Below, piece after piece: positions 1 through 8,795 of a DNA stretch of 64,000 nucleotides. The notes beneath the pieces were generated by a model. It saw nothing but the letters and a program-made list of their open reading frames with translations. It made no database searches and was not told the origin of the DNA. The first letter of the stretch is position 1; the number at the start of each line of letters is the position of its first letter. The DNA comes from Streptomyces rugosispiralis (GTDB lineage: Bacteria > Actinomycetota > Actinomycetes > Streptomycetales > Streptomycetaceae). The stretch spans positions 248,001 through 312,000 of the forward strand of contig NZ_JANIAA010000001.1 of assembly GCF_024505145.1 (NCBI RefSeq), given 5' to 3'. The position numbers and the translations under genes were made by a program.

Positions 1-440
1 ACTTCGCCGCCCGCGGTCAGCGGCATGCGGTACGTGGACGACGGCTCCGACTGCGTCACATGCACCGCCACGGCGCCGTCCCGAACCGAGAAGTGGGCCA
101 AGTGGCCGGTGCGCAGCCGCAGGTCGTCCAGGACCGGGCGGGCCAGCCGCAGCTCGCTGCTGGCGGCCAGCGCCGTGGCGGCGAGCCCGAGCAGGCGCGG
201 CCCGGCCTGGTAGTTGCCGCCGGGGCCCGGGACCGCGTACCCGGCCTCGGCGAAGGTGTGCAGCAGGCGGTGGACGGTCGGCTTCGGCAGCCCCGTGCGG
301 GCGGCGAGGTCGGCCAGGCGGTGCGGGGCGTCGGGCTGGACCAGCGCGTCCAGCACCGCGAGTGCCTTGTCCACGGGACCCGTCGAGGCGGCGGGCGGCT
401 CCTCACGGCGGGAGACGGAGGTATTGACCGGCTTCGGCAT
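1..440 (-). CDS. IclR-family transcriptional regulator, 3' truncated by window edge
   Basis: The minus-strand ATG at 440 opens a protein beginning MPKPVNTS. Residues about 20-85 form an IclR winged helix-turn-helix (VDKALAVLDALV, then LPKPTVHRLLHTFAEAGY). The start of the ligand-binding domain follows (HLAHFSVRDGAVAVH). Only about 146 codons lie in the window; a full IclR protein is about 250 residues. The gene is divergent from the peptide-type ABC operon beginning at 521, which it probably controls. A TGTTC-N4-GAACA inverted repeat lies between the two starts. The family call is firm; target and effector are inferred. Confidence 0.9.
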   Translation of the reverse strand, partial: MPKPVNTSVSRREEPPAASTGPVDKALAVLDALVQPDAPHRLADLAARTGLPKPTVHRLLHTFAEAGYAVPGPGGNYQAGPRLLGLAATALAASSELRLARPVLDDLRLRTGHLAHFSVRDGAVAVHVTQSEPSSTYRMPLTAGGE

Positions 441-488
441 GTCGCCTAGCTTAACGCATCATCGTTCCGGCTCCCGGAACGGACGAAC

Positions 489-502
489 TGTTCAATGGAA
501 CA
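489..502. promoter_or_regulatory. Inverted repeat, candidate IclR operator
   Basis: TGTTCAATGGAACA is an inverted repeat with perfect 5-bp arms around 4 bp. It sits between the IclR gene (start 440) and the ABC operon (start 521). Its size and position suit an IclR-type operator acting on the operon promoter. Assignment to this regulator is inferred. Confidence 0.5.
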
Positions 503-520
503 TCACGCGGAGGGCAGATC

Positions 521-2065
521 GTGACTCCTCCATCACTGTCGCGCCGTAGGGCCCTTCGGCTGGGCGGGCTCGCACTCCCCGTCATCGCCGCGCCGACAGC
601 GCTCACCGGATGCGGAACGGCCGTGGGCGCGGGCGGCGACGGCACCCTCCGGGTGGCGCAGCCGACCGACCCCACCACGCTCGATCCGCACAAGCAGGGC
701 GACATGGTCTCCATGAACGTCCTGATCAACATCTTCGACACCCTCACCACCCGGGATGTCCGCGGCCGGCTCGCCGCCCGGCTCGCCACCTCCTGGGAGC
801 CCCGCTCCAGGACCGTGTGGCGCTTCCGCCTCCGGAGAGGCGTGCGCTTCCACAACGGGGAGGAGTTCGACGCCGACGCCGTCAAGTTCTCCATCGAGCG
901 GGTCCTCGACCCGAAGACGCGGTCGCCGATCGTCGAGCTGCGGTATGTGACCTCGGTCCGCGTGGTCGACCGCCACACCGTGGATGTGCACACCACGCTG
1001 CACGACCCGATCCTGCCCGCGAAGCTGTCGCTCTTCGGCGGCGTGATCGTGCCGCCGAAGTACCTCGCCGACGTCGGCGACGCCGCCTTCGCCAAGCGGC
1101 CGGTCGGCACCGGGCCGTTCGTCTTCCAATCCTTCCGGCGCGATCGCGAGCTACGGCTGCGCGCCAACCACCGCCACTTCCACGGCTCCCCCGGGGCCGA
1201 CCGCCTCGTCTTCCGCGCGCTGCCCAACCCCGCCTCCGCGCTGGCCGCGTTGCAGAGCGACGAGGTCGACCTGGTCACCGGGCTCACCCCGGACGCCGCC
1301 CGGCAGCTGTCCGGCTACGCGGGCGTGGAGCTGGAGAGCCACCGGGGCGTCAGGACCGCGTACCTCAACCTCGACACCACCTCCGGGCCGCTGCGCGACC
1401 GCCGCGTGCGGCAGGCGCTCAACCACGCCGTCGACGTGCCGCTGCTCATCAAGGCCGTACTGGACGGCAAGGCGCGCGAGGTGCCCGCCATGCTGCCGCG
1501 CGGCGTCGTCGGCTTCGACGGGTCGATCGAGCCCTTCCGGCGCTCGGTACGCACCGCCCGGCGGCTGCTCGCCGAGGCCGGCCACCCGCACGGCCTCACC
1601 ACCACGCTCGCCGCCTCCAACGACGACGCCCAGGTCGCCGAGGCCATCTCCGGCCTGCTCGACCGCGCCGGCATCCGGGCCCGCGTCGATCTGCTCGACC
1701 CCGGCACCTTCTCCGCCCGCCTCACCTCCGACAACCGGCACGCGCTCGGCCCCATCTACCTGGCCGCCTCCACCGCCTGGACGCTCGACGGCGCGTCCAT
1801 GGTGCAGTCGAACGTGCGCCATGACCGTCGGCAGAGCCGGTGGGTGTCGAAGGAGGCCGACCGGCTCATCGACGCCGAGGAGCTGTCCATGGACCCCGAA
1901 GACCGGCAGCGCGCGTTCACCGCGCTCCAGCGGCTGATCAAACGCGAGGCCCCGTTCGTACCGCTCTACCAGCAGGACATCATCCTCGCCCGGACCACCC
2001 GGGTGCGCTGGACACCGGTCGTCAACGGCTCGCTGGCCATGGAGAGCGCGGAGGTGAGGACATGA
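521..2065 (+). CDS. Peptide-type ABC transporter substrate-binding lipoprotein (SBP_bac_5)
   Basis: This 514-residue extracellular solute-binding protein is of the dipeptide/oligopeptide/nickel family. The GTG start at 521 follows GGAGGGCAG. The N-terminus has a twin-arginine signal (RRR at 8-10, hydrophobic stretch 14-28) and lipobox LTGC with Cys31, so it is probably a Tat-exported lipoprotein. Family features include TTLDPHKQGD near residue 52 and RFRLRRGVRFHNGEEF near 105. It is the first gene of a five-gene operon and overlaps the next gene by ATGA. The ligand is unknown; downstream creatininase-like and enolase-like enzymes suggest a small amide or acid rather than a general peptide. 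Confidence 0.92.
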   Translation: MTPPSLSRRRALRLGGLALPVIAAPTALTGCGTAVGAGGDGTLRVAQPTDPTTLDPHKQGDMVSMNVLINIFDTLTTRDVRGRLAARLATSWEPRSRTVWRFRLRRGVRFHNGEEFDADAVKFSIERVLDPKTRSPIVELRYVTSVRVVDRHTVDVHTTLHDPILPAKLSLFGGVIVPPKYLADVGDAAFAKRPVGTGPFVFQSFRRDRELRLRANHRHFHGSPGADRLVFRALPNPASALAALQSDEVDLVTGLTPDAARQLSGYAGVELESHRGVRTAYLNLDTTSGPLRDRRVRQALNHAVDVPLLIKAVLDGKAREVPAMLPRGVVGFDGSIEPFRRSVRTARRLLAEAGHPHGLTTTLAASNDDAQVAEAISGLLDRAGIRARVDLLDPGTFSARLTSDNRHALGPIYLAASTAWTLDGASMVQSNVRHDRRQSRWVSKEADRLIDAEELSMDPEDRQRAFTALQRLIKREAPFVPLYQQDIILARTTRVRWTPVVNGSLAMESAEVRT

Positions 2066-3036
2066 CGGCCGCCTCCGTCCAGCCGACGGCCACCGTCCGG
2101 AGACCGAAGTCCGGCCTCCTCCGCCATGTCCTGGTCCGCCTCGCCACCGCCGTCGGCGTGCTCTTCGCGGCCGCCACCCTGGCCTTTGTTCTGGTACGGC
2201 TCTCCGGCGACCCGGTCAAGCAGCTGCTGCCCCCGGACGCCACCGCCGCCCAGGAGGCCACGCTGCGCTCCCAACTCGGCCTCGACCAGCCCCTGATCGC
2301 GCAGTACGGCGACTTCCTGTGGGGACTGCTCCGGCTCGACCTCGGCGACTCGCTCGTCTACCACGAGCCGGTCGGCCAGGTCATCGCCGACCGCGTCCCG
2401 GCCACCCTCGAACTCGCCGCCGGCGCCCTGGTGCTGAGCCTCGTCATCGCCATCCCCGCCGGGATCTACGCCGCGACGCGCCGCGGCCGGGCCGGCGACA
2501 CGGGCGTGATGACCGCGGTGCTGCTCGGCCAGTCCACCCCGCCGTTCTGGGTCGGCATCCTGCTGATCCTGCTCTTCTCGGTGCGGCTCAAGGTGCTCCC
2601 GGCCTCCGGCTACGGCACCTTCGCGCATCTGGTGCTGCCGGCCGTCACCCTGTCCGTCTACTCCATCGCGGTCATCGCCCGCCTGCTGCGCTCCTCACTC
2701 ATCGACGTCCTCGGCTCGGACCACATCCGCACCGCGAAGGCCAAGGGGCTCGGCCCGGCGAAGGTGGTGCTCGCGCACGGGCTGCGCAACGCCTCGCTGC
2801 CGACCGTCACCGTGATCGGCCTGGAGTTCGGCGGACTGCTCGGCGGAGCGATCCTCACCGAGCAGGTCTTCTCCTGGCCGGGCATCGGACGGCTGACCGT
2901 GGAGGCCATCTCACACCGGGACTTCCCGCTGGTGCAGGCGGCCGTCCTGTTCTTCGCCGCCGCCTTCGTGATCGTCAACCTGCTGGTCGACCTCTCCTAC
3001 AGCCTCCTCGACCCGAGAGTGCGGGCCCAATCGTGA
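2062..3036 (+). CDS. Peptide-type ABC transporter permease (DppB-like)
   Basis: This 324-residue inner-membrane permease has the DppB/OppB layout: a first membrane segment near residues 28-50 (VGVLFAAATLAFVLVRL), the periplasmic LGLDQPLIAQYGDFLWGLLRLDLG region, then several segments and the cytoplasmic coupling helix around RTAKAKGLGPAKVVLAHGLRNA. The ATG at 2062 overlaps the preceding TGA, so I prefer it to longer in-frame upstream starts. It should pair with the DppC-like protein encoded next. Confidence 0.92.
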   Translation: MTAASVQPTATVRRPKSGLLRHVLVRLATAVGVLFAAATLAFVLVRLSGDPVKQLLPPDATAAQEATLRSQLGLDQPLIAQYGDFLWGLLRLDLGDSLVYHEPVGQVIADRVPATLELAAGALVLSLVIAIPAGIYAATRRGRAGDTGVMTAVLLGQSTPPFWVGILLILLFSVRLKVLPASGYGTFAHLVLPAVTLSVYSIAVIARLLRSSLIDVLGSDHIRTAKAKGLGPAKVVLAHGLRNASLPTVTVIGLEFGGLLGGAILTEQVFSWPGIGRLTVEAISHRDFPLVQAAVLFFAAAFVIVNLLVDLSYSLLDPRVRAQS

Positions 3037-3869
3037 CCGTCATACGCAACCGGCTCGCCCTGGCCGCCCTCTGCGTCCTCGCGCTGCTGGTGATCGCCGC
3101 CGTCTTCGCACCGCTGCTCGCCCCGGACGACCCGGCCAAGCAGCAGCTCCTCGCCCGGCTCACACCCCCGGCCTGGGAGGGCGGCGGCAGCCTCGCCCAC
3201 CCGCTGGGCACCGATCAGCTCGGCCGCGATGTGCTGTCCCGCGTCATCTACGGCTCCCGGGTCTCGCTCCTCGTCGGCATCGGGGCGGCGCTGCTCGCGG
3301 GTGTGGCGGGGGCGGTGTGCGGGCTGTTCGCCGGCTTCCGCGGCGGATGGCCGGACCGGATACTGATGCGCTTCGCCGACATCCAGCTCGCCTTCCCCTC
3401 GCTGCTGCTGGCGCTCGCCATCGTCGGCTTCCTCGGCTCCGGGCTGTGGAACGTCGTCCTGGTGCTCGGCTTCACCGGCTGGGTGGCGTACGCCCGCGTG
3501 GTCCGCTCCGAGGTGTTGTCGCTGCGCACCCGGGACTATGTGACCCAGGCACGGGCGACCGGGGTCACCGACCTCACCATCATGCGCCGCCATCTGCTCC
3601 CCAACGTCCTGCCGCACCTGGCCACCATCGCCACCCTGCACATCGCGGCGGCCATCGTCGCCGAGGCCTCGCTCAGCTACCTCGGTCTCGGCGTGCCCAA
3701 GGACACCGTCACCTGGGGCTCGATGCTCGCCGACGGCCAGCTCTATCTCGGCACCTCGTGGTGGGTCGCGGTCTTCCCCGGACTGGCGCTGATGCTCACC
3801 TCCCTGGCCATCAACATCACCGGCGACGCGCTGCGCGACGTCGCGGACCCGAAGGCGTACCGCCGATGA
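3033..3869 (+). CDS. Peptide-type ABC transporter permease (DppC-like)
   Basis: This 278-residue permease is of the DppC/OppC type. It has one N-terminal membrane segment, then the family signature HPLGTDQLGRDVLSRVIYGS near residue 60. Further membrane segments follow, with a coupling loop at YVTQARATGVTDLTIMRRHLLPN. The GTG start at 3033 overlaps the DppB stop (GTGA), implying translational coupling. Together with its partner it forms the membrane channel of this importer. Confidence 0.92.
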   Translation: MTVIRNRLALAALCVLALLVIAAVFAPLLAPDDPAKQQLLARLTPPAWEGGGSLAHPLGTDQLGRDVLSRVIYGSRVSLLVGIGAALLAGVAGAVCGLFAGFRGGWPDRILMRFADIQLAFPSLLLALAIVGFLGSGLWNVVLVLGFTGWVAYARVVRSEVLSLRTRDYVTQARATGVTDLTIMRRHLLPNVLPHLATIATLHIAAAIVAEASLSYLGLGVPKDTVTWGSMLADGQLYLGTSWWVAVFPGLALMLTSLAINITGDALRDVADPKAYRR

Positions 3870-4675
3870 CCACACATGCTCCCGTGCTCGAGATCCGCGA
3901 TCTGCACGTCGACTTCCGGCTCGCCACCGGCCCCGTGCACGCCGTGCGCGGCGTGAGCCTGGCGGCACACGCCGGAGAGACCCTGGCCGTCGTCGGCGAA
4001 TCCGGCAGCGGCAAGTCGGCCACCATGCTCGCCGCGCTGCGGCTCAACCCCGAGCCGCCGTGCGTCTACTCCGGCGGCGAGATCCTTCTCGACGGCCGCG
4101 ACCTGCTCGCGCTGCCGGAGAAGCGGTTGCGCGAGGTGCGCGGCAACGACGTCGCGATGGTCTTCCAGGACCCGATGACCAGCCTCGACCCGCTGCAGCG
4201 GGTCGGCAACCAGGTGGCCGAGGTGCTGCGCACGCACCGCGGGGCCTCGCGCGCCGGGGCCCGGACGGAGGCGGTACGGGCGCTGGACGAGGTCGGCATC
4301 CCGGATCCGGAGCTGCGGGCGCGGCAGTACCCGCACGAGCTGTCCGGCGGGCTGCGTCAGCGCGTGATGATCGCGACGGCGCTGGTCGGACGGCCGCGGG
4401 TGCTCATCGCCGACGAGCCGACCACCGCCCTGGACGTCACCGTGCAGCGGCAGATCCTGGACCTCATCGCCGAGCTGCGCGCCCGGCACGGAATGGCGGT
4501 GGTGCTGGTCACCCACGACCTCGGAGTGGTCGCGGAGACCGCCGACCGGGTCGTGGTGATGAACGCCGGCCGGGTCGTGGAGCACGGCACCGTCGCCGAG
4601 GTCTTCGAAACGCCCCGGCAGCAGTACACCCGCGACCTGCTGGCCGCCACCCCGCGACTGGAGCCCACCTCATGA
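3866..4675 (+). CDS. Peptide-type ABC transporter ATP-binding protein (DppD-like)
   Basis: This 269-residue ATPase has Walker [10 protein letters not shown] near residue 44, a Q-loop ([10 protein letters not shown]), signature LSGGLRQRV, Walker [13 protein letters not shown] and an H-loop (VTHDLG). It ends with the Opp/Dpp-type tail ([15 protein letters not shown]). The ATG at 3866 overlaps the previous stop. The protein pairs with the next gene product to power the importer. Confidence 0.93.
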   Translation: MTTHAPVLEIRDLHVDFRLATGPVHAVRGVSLAAHAGETLAVVGESGSGKSATMLAALRLNPEPPCVYSGGEILLDGRDLLALPEKRLREVRGNDVAMVFQDPMTSLDPLQRVGNQVAEVLRTHRGASRAGARTEAVRALDEVGIPDPELRARQYPHELSGGLRQRVMIATALVGRPRVLIADEPTTALDVTVQRQILDLIAELRARHGMAVVLVTHDLGVVAETADRVVVMNAGRVVEHGTVAEVFETPRQQYTRDLLAATPRLEPTS

Positions 4676-5526
4676 CGACCGCCGGGACGAAGACGCCCGC
4701 GATGCGGCCACTGCTCGAACTCGACGCTCTGTCAAAGGAGTTCACCGGACCCGGCGCCACCCGAACCCTCGCCGTCGACGATGTCACCCTCACCGTCGAG
4801 GACGGCGAGACCCTCGCCCTCGTCGGCGAGTCCGGCTCCGGGAAGACGACCCTGACCCGGTTGCTGCTGGGCCTGCTGGACCCCACCGCCGGGGCCGTCC
4901 GCTTCGAGGGCCACGACCTCGCCGCACTCTCGCCCGCCGAGATGCGTGCGCTGCGGGCCGGGATCCAGGTCGTGCTCCAGGATCCGTACTCGAGCATGAA
5001 TCCGCGCATGAGAGTCACCGATATCGTGGCCGAGCCGCTGGTCACCCATGACGTCACCTACCGCGGACGGCGCTCCCGGGCGCGGCTGCGGGAGCGGGTC
5101 GGCGAGTTGCTGGAGTCGGTCGGGCTGCCGGCGCGGTTGCAGGACCGGTACCCGCACGAGTTCTCCGGCGGGCAGCGCCAGCGCGTCTCCATCGCCCGGT
5201 CGCTGGCGTCCTCGCCGCGGCTGGTGGTGCTCGACGAGCCGACCAGCGCCCTCGATGTCTCCGTCCAGTCCCAGGTCCTCGATCTGCTGGCCGAGTTGCA
5301 GCGAGAGCACGGCCTGACCTACGTGTTCGTCTCGCACAACCTCGCCGTGGTCCAGCGGATCGCCGACCGGGTGGCGGTGCTGCGGCGCGGCAGGGTGGTC
5401 GAGTGCGGGGAGACCGCCGCCGTGCTGGGCGCGCCCCGGCACCCGTACACCCGCGAACTGCTGGCCGCCGTGCCACGCCCCGACGCGTACCGGACCAGGA
5501 CCGGGAGCGGGGCTAGCGGTGCGTGA
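4672..5526 (+). CDS. Peptide-type ABC transporter ATP-binding protein (DppF-like)
   Basis: This 284-residue ATPase has Walker [10 protein letters not shown] near residue 51, [14 protein letters not shown] in the Q-loop region, signature FSGGQRQRV, Walker [15 protein letters not shown] and SHNLAVV at the H-loop. The [11 protein letters not shown] and [12 protein letters not shown] segments are typical of OppF/DppF. The ATG overlaps the preceding TGA. The 3' end overlaps the convergent ROK-like gene by 14 bp. Confidence 0.93.
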   Translation: MTTAGTKTPAMRPLLELDALSKEFTGPGATRTLAVDDVTLTVEDGETLALVGESGSGKTTLTRLLLGLLDPTAGAVRFEGHDLAALSPAEMRALRAGIQVVLQDPYSSMNPRMRVTDIVAEPLVTHDVTYRGRRSRARLRERVGELLESVGLPARLQDRYPHEFSGGQRQRVSIARSLASSPRLVVLDEPTSALDVSVQSQVLDLLAELQREHGLTYVFVSHNLAVVQRIADRVAVLRRGRVVECGETAAVLGAPRHPYTRELLAAVPRPDAYRTRTGSGASGA

Positions 5527-6478
5527 GGACCAGCCCCGCGCCCCCGAGCAGCGCCACGTCGTCCGGGCGGCCCGGCTCGCCCAGCACCACCCGCGGCGGG
5601 GCGGCCGTCGACCAGCCGCTGTCCCGGCGCAGCCGCTCCTCGACCCGGGCCCGGAACCCCTCTCCGCCGTCGACGGCCTCGCCGTGCAGCACGAACAGAC
5701 CGGGGGCGAAGAGCTGCTGGATGTTGACCAGGCCGAGCGCGAGGTTGTCGGCGTACTCCTCGACCATCGGCCGGCCGCCGTCCCCACGTCGTACCAGCGC
5801 CTCGAGCGTCATTCCGGTGCCCAGCCCCTCCGCCTGCGCCCGCCGCCGCAGCCAGCGCGTCGTGGCCACGGTCTTCCAGCAGCCGCGCGCCCCGCAGGTG
5901 CACGGCTCGCCACCGGCCAGCACCGTCATATGGGCCCCGCTGCGGCCACCGTGCGGGGCCAGCAACTCGCCGCCGAGGAACACCCCGACGCCCAGCACCT
6001 CGCCGGTGGACACCGAGGCGAAGGACCGAAGGCCCCGGCCCGCGCCGAACCACCGGTCGCCCAGCACCTGGAGCCGGGCCCGGTGCTCGACGTACACCGG
6101 CACCCCCAGCGTCCGCCGCAGCACCTCCGCGACCGGGTAGCCGCGCAGCGCCGGGACGTCGTTGACCTCGATGAAGGTGCCCCGCTCCGGGTCCACGAGA
6201 CCGGCCGCGGCCACTCCGACCCCGGTCAGCTCACGCCCGTCGAAGCACTCCCGGGCGGCCTGCCGCACCGCCGCGTCCACCCCGGCCGCCTCCCGCGCCG
6301 CCGGGTCGAAGCCGGCCGCGGCGCGCCGCAGCAGTTCGCCGGAGTGGTCGACCAGCGCCGCGCGCACCTGTCCGGGCACCACCTCCACGGCGCCCAGCAG
6401 CGGGCGTGCGGGAGCGACCGGAGGATCGGGCACCAAGCGGAGCCGGGGGCGTCCGCCGTCGGGGGCGAGTGCGGCCAT
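5513..6478 (-). CDS. ROK-fold protein with degenerate kinase site
   Basis: About 321 residues from the ATG at 6478; an in-frame ATG at 6499 is an alternative and neither has a strong ribosome site. The ROK zinc motif is present (GAHMTV, then CTCGARGC), and the fold-typical GVGVAAAGLVDPERG follows family order. Kinase hallmarks are lost: the phosphate loop DxGGT reads EVVPGQ, and the catalytic VENDAN segment reads VEHRARLQVLGD, replacing the Asp. There is no N-terminal helix-turn-helix, so it is neither a clear sugar kinase nor a NagC/XylR repressor. A ligand-sensing or scaffold role for the neighbouring locus is inferred. It is convergent with the ABC operon and divergent from the creatininase gene. 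Confidence 0.75.
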   Translation of the reverse strand: MAALAPDGGRPRLRLVPDPPVAPARPLLGAVEVVPGQVRAALVDHSGELLRRAAAGFDPAAREAAGVDAAVRQAARECFDGRELTGVGVAAAGLVDPERGTFIEVNDVPALRGYPVAEVLRRTLGVPVYVEHRARLQVLGDRWFGAGRGLRSFASVSTGEVLGVGVFLGGELLAPHGGRSGAHMTVLAGGEPCTCGARGCWKTVATTRWLRRRAQAEGLGTGMTLEALVRRGDGGRPMVEEYADNLALGLVNIQQLFAPGLFVLHGEAVDGGEGFRARVEERLRRDSGWSTAAPPRVVLGEPGRPDDVALLGGAGLVLTHR

Positions 6479-6521
6479 GCGCAGACTCTGCCACGCCATG
6501 AACCCAGGAGGTAGTACCACA

Positions 6522-7259
6522 GTGCTCCGGCTGACCGAACTCACCTGGCGCGAGGCCCGGGCCGCGGGCGCGGACGCCATCGCCCTGCTGCCCATCGGCT
6601 CGCAGGAACAGCACGCCGGCCACCTGCCGATGGGCACCGACACGCTGCTGGTCACGGCGGTGGTGGACCGGGCGGCCGAGCTGCTGGCGGACGCCGGGCC
6701 GCCGGTCGTGCGGCTGCCCGCCCTGCCGTACGGGCACAGTCCGCACCATCTCTTCGCGGCCGCGGTGTCGCTGTCGGCGGGCACCCTGGCGGCGGTCCTC
6801 GCCGACATCCTGCGCTCCCTCACCGCGAGCGGCTTCCACCGCGTCCTGATCGTCAACGGCCATGGTGGCAATGACGAGATCATGCGCCTGGCGGTCAAGG
6901 AACACGCGCTGCGTGCCGAGGGCACGTTCGCGGCCTGCTCCTACTGGAGCCTCGGCGAGGCGTCGGAGAACCCCGGGCACGCCGGCCGCTACGAGACCTC
7001 CCTCATGCTCGCCGCCCACCCGGACCTGGTCCGTACCCCGATCGAGCCACACCGTCCCGCCGGTGCCCCGCCGCTCTTCGACGCCCCGCCGCACCCCGGC
7101 CTCACCGCCGAGCGGCACGGCGAGTGGGCACGGGTGGGCGGGATGACCGACGACCCGTCCACGGCTCGCCCCGACCCGGGCGAGCTGTCCGCCCGCGCCG
7201 CCGAACTGGCCCGGGCGATCCGGGCATTCGCCGAAGCAACCGCCCCCGGTGCCATCTGA
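6522..7259 (+). CDS. Creatininase-family amidohydrolase
   Basis: This 245-residue enzyme has the creatininase metal-site motif PIGSQEQHAGHLPMGTD (Glu29, His31, His34 and Asp40 are candidate ligands), NGHGGN near residue 112 and HAGRYETSLML, which carries the second His/Glu pair. The family hydrolyses cyclic or linear amides (creatinine, N-formyl and lactam-like substrates) with two metal ions. The GTG at 6522 is chosen because AGGAGGT lies 9 bp upstream; an ATG at 6498 sits upstream of that site. The enolase-superfamily gene follows 12 bp later, so the two are probably one transcript. The substrate is unknown. Confidence 0.87.
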   Translation: MLRLTELTWREARAAGADAIALLPIGSQEQHAGHLPMGTDTLLVTAVVDRAAELLADAGPPVVRLPALPYGHSPHHLFAAAVSLSAGTLAAVLADILRSLTASGFHRVLIVNGHGGNDEIMRLAVKEHALRAEGTFAACSYWSLGEASENPGHAGRYETSLMLAAHPDLVRTPIEPHRPAGAPPLFDAPPHPGLTAERHGEWARVGGMTDDPSTARPDPGELSARAAELARAIRAFAEATAPGAI

Positions 7260-7271
7260 GGAGCCTCGTAC

Positions 7272-8381
7272 ATGAAGGTCACACACGTCGACGTCCGGGT
7301 CGTGAACCTCCCCCTCACCTCCCCGTTCACCAGTTCTTTCGAGACCAAGACGGGCGAGACCCGCACCGTGGTCCGGATCCGGACGGACGAGGGGGTGGAC
7401 GGCTGGGGCGAGACGATGTGGGGGCGGCCGGTGGCCGCGCTCGTCCGCAAGCTCGCGCCCGATCTCATCGGCACCAGCCCGTTCGCCCTGGAGTCCTTCC
7501 ACCGCAAGCAGCACATGGTGCCGTTCTTCCACGGTTACCTCGGCTACGCCGCCATCGCCGCCCTGGACGTCGCCTGCTGGGACGCCATGGGCAAGGCCAC
7601 CGGCCACTCAATCACCGACCTGCTCGGCGGGGCGGTGCGCGACACCGTCCCGCTCACCGCGCTCGTCACCCGCGCCGACGGCGCCACCCCGGAAGCCCTC
7701 GCCGAGCACGCCGCCCGGGTGGTGGCCGAGGGCGGATTCCCGGCGGTCAAGCTCAAGGGCACCACGGATGTGGACGGCGACGTCGCCAACCTCCGCGCGC
7801 TGCGGGCCGCGCTGCCGGACACCGAGCTGCGCGTCGATCCCAACGCCGCCTGGTCGGTGCCGGATTCGGTACGCGCGGGCATCAAGCTGGAGGAGCTGGA
7901 CCTGGAGTACCTGGAGGACCCGTGCCCCGGCATCGAGGGCATGAGCCAGGTGCGGGCCAAGGTACGCATCCCGCTGTGCACGAACATGTGCGTCGTCCGC
8001 TTCGAGGACTTCGCCCCGGCGGTGCGGCTCGGCGCGGTGGACGTCGTCCACGGCGACGTCTACAAGTGGGGCGGCATCGCGCCGACCAAGGCCCTCGCCG
8101 CCCACTGCGAGACCTTCGGCCTGGGCATGAACCTGCACAGCGGCGGCGAGCTGGGCATCGCCACCGCCGCCCACCTCGCCGTGGTCGCCAGCACTCCGGT
8201 GCTCAGCCGCGCCATCGACAGCATGTACTACCTGCACGCCGATGACATCGCCGACCCGATCCCGCTCATCGACGGCAGCCTCGCCGTCCCGCGGGGACCG
8301 GGCCTGGGCGTGCGCGTCGACGAGGAGAAGCTGCGGCACTATGCGGCGGTGAACGAGCGGGAGGGCGATCTGACGGGATGA
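7272..8381 (+). CDS. Enolase-superfamily (mandelate racemase/muconate lactonizing) enzyme
   Basis: This 369-residue protein has the N-terminal capping domain and a modified TIM barrel. Active-site elements appear in order: KLKGTTD (KxK motif lysines), DPNAAWS (metal Asp), LEDPCPG (metal Glu), then HGDVYKWGG and a late His in NLHSGGELGIATAAH. These fit the glucarate/galactonate dehydratase side of the superfamily, though the exact reaction (dehydration, racemization or cycloisomerization of a carboxylate) cannot be read from sequence. It follows the creatininase gene closely, suggesting that an imported substrate is opened by the amidohydrolase and processed here. Confidence 0.87.
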   Translation: MKVTHVDVRVVNLPLTSPFTSSFETKTGETRTVVRIRTDEGVDGWGETMWGRPVAALVRKLAPDLIGTSPFALESFHRKQHMVPFFHGYLGYAAIAALDVACWDAMGKATGHSITDLLGGAVRDTVPLTALVTRADGATPEALAEHAARVVAEGGFPAVKLKGTTDVDGDVANLRALRAALPDTELRVDPNAAWSVPDSVRAGIKLEELDLEYLEDPCPGIEGMSQVRAKVRIPLCTNMCVVRFEDFAPAVRLGAVDVVHGDVYKWGGIAPTKALAAHCETFGLGMNLHSGGELGIATAAHLAVVASTPVLSRAIDSMYYLHADDIADPIPLIDGSLAVPRGPGLGVRVDEEKLRHYAAVNEREGDLTG

Positions 8382-8447
8382 TGCCTCCCCCTGCCCATCA
8401 GGCTCCGAGCTGCGTCAACAGCGCTCAGAAAACGTCCCGCGCGATGA

Positions 8448-8463
8448 GACACCAATTGGTGTC
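8448..8463. promoter_or_regulatory. Perfect 16-bp palindrome, candidate operator
   Basis: GACACCAATTGGTGTC is a perfect 16-bp palindrome. It ends 2 bp before the TTGACA -35 hexamer at 8466, where a bound dimer would occlude RNA polymerase. No regulator gene lies next to it, so the cognate protein may be encoded elsewhere. Confidence 0.6.
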
Positions 8464-8465
8464 CA

Positions 8466-8495
8466 TTGACAGTCGGTGACGCCTGCCGCCAGGAT
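8466..8495 (+). promoter_or_regulatory. Promoter for leader peptide and monooxygenase
   Basis: A consensus TTGACA (8466-8471) is followed after 18 bp by CAGGAT (8490-8495). Initiation 6-7 bp downstream would begin at the leader-peptide ATG (8502), giving a leaderless transcript. Alternatively the AGGA inside the -10 serves as a ribosome site for a transcript starting further upstream. Confidence 0.5.
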
Positions 8496-8501
8496 TGCGG
8501 C

Positions 8502-8576
8502 ATGCTCACGACGCACCCCGGTGTGGTGTGCCGCTATGTGGATCTGCGGCGCACCTCCAGCGCGCTCTGTCGCTGA
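8502..8576 (+). CDS. Candidate cis-acting leader peptide (24 aa)
   Basis: The ATG at 8502 starts a 24-residue peptide that begins MLTTHPGVVCRYVDL and ends RRTSSALCR before TGA. The VDLxRxSSALCR core with cysteines near both ends resembles short actinomycete leader peptides found ahead of sulfur-assimilation genes, where ribosome pausing at Cys codons is thought to report cysteine supply. That resemblance is from memory and was not searched. The gene it precedes belongs to the SnaA/NtaA/DszA monooxygenase family, several members of which release sulfur from organosulfur compounds, which fits. Confidence 0.6.
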   Translation: MLTTHPGVVCRYVDLRRTSSALCR

Positions 8577-8795
8577 CCAGCCGCCGCCCATGGCCCACCG
8601 GCCCCGGTCCGGTCCGGTCCGCCGGAACCGGCCGTCCGCCGTACCGCCGTACCGCCGCGCCGAAGTGGGCCTCCTGCCGCTCCCCCGCCGGCTGGGCTCC
8701 GCCGCCACGCCACGCGCCGCGCCCGCCGACCGGGCCGGACGCGAGGCACTCCGCGCGCCGCCGCACGCCTGAACCGACCACAGGGAGAGACCCCC

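Larger units (their letters stand above)
8382..8795. other. Long leader/intergenic region upstream of the monooxygenase gene
   Basis: This 414-bp stretch holds a perfect palindrome (8448-8463), a -35/-10 pair (8466-8495) and a 24-codon leader ORF (8502-8576). About 220 bp of GC-rich sequence with no recognised gene follow before the monooxygenase start. The arrangement suggests a regulated leader transcript. Confidence 0.6.
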
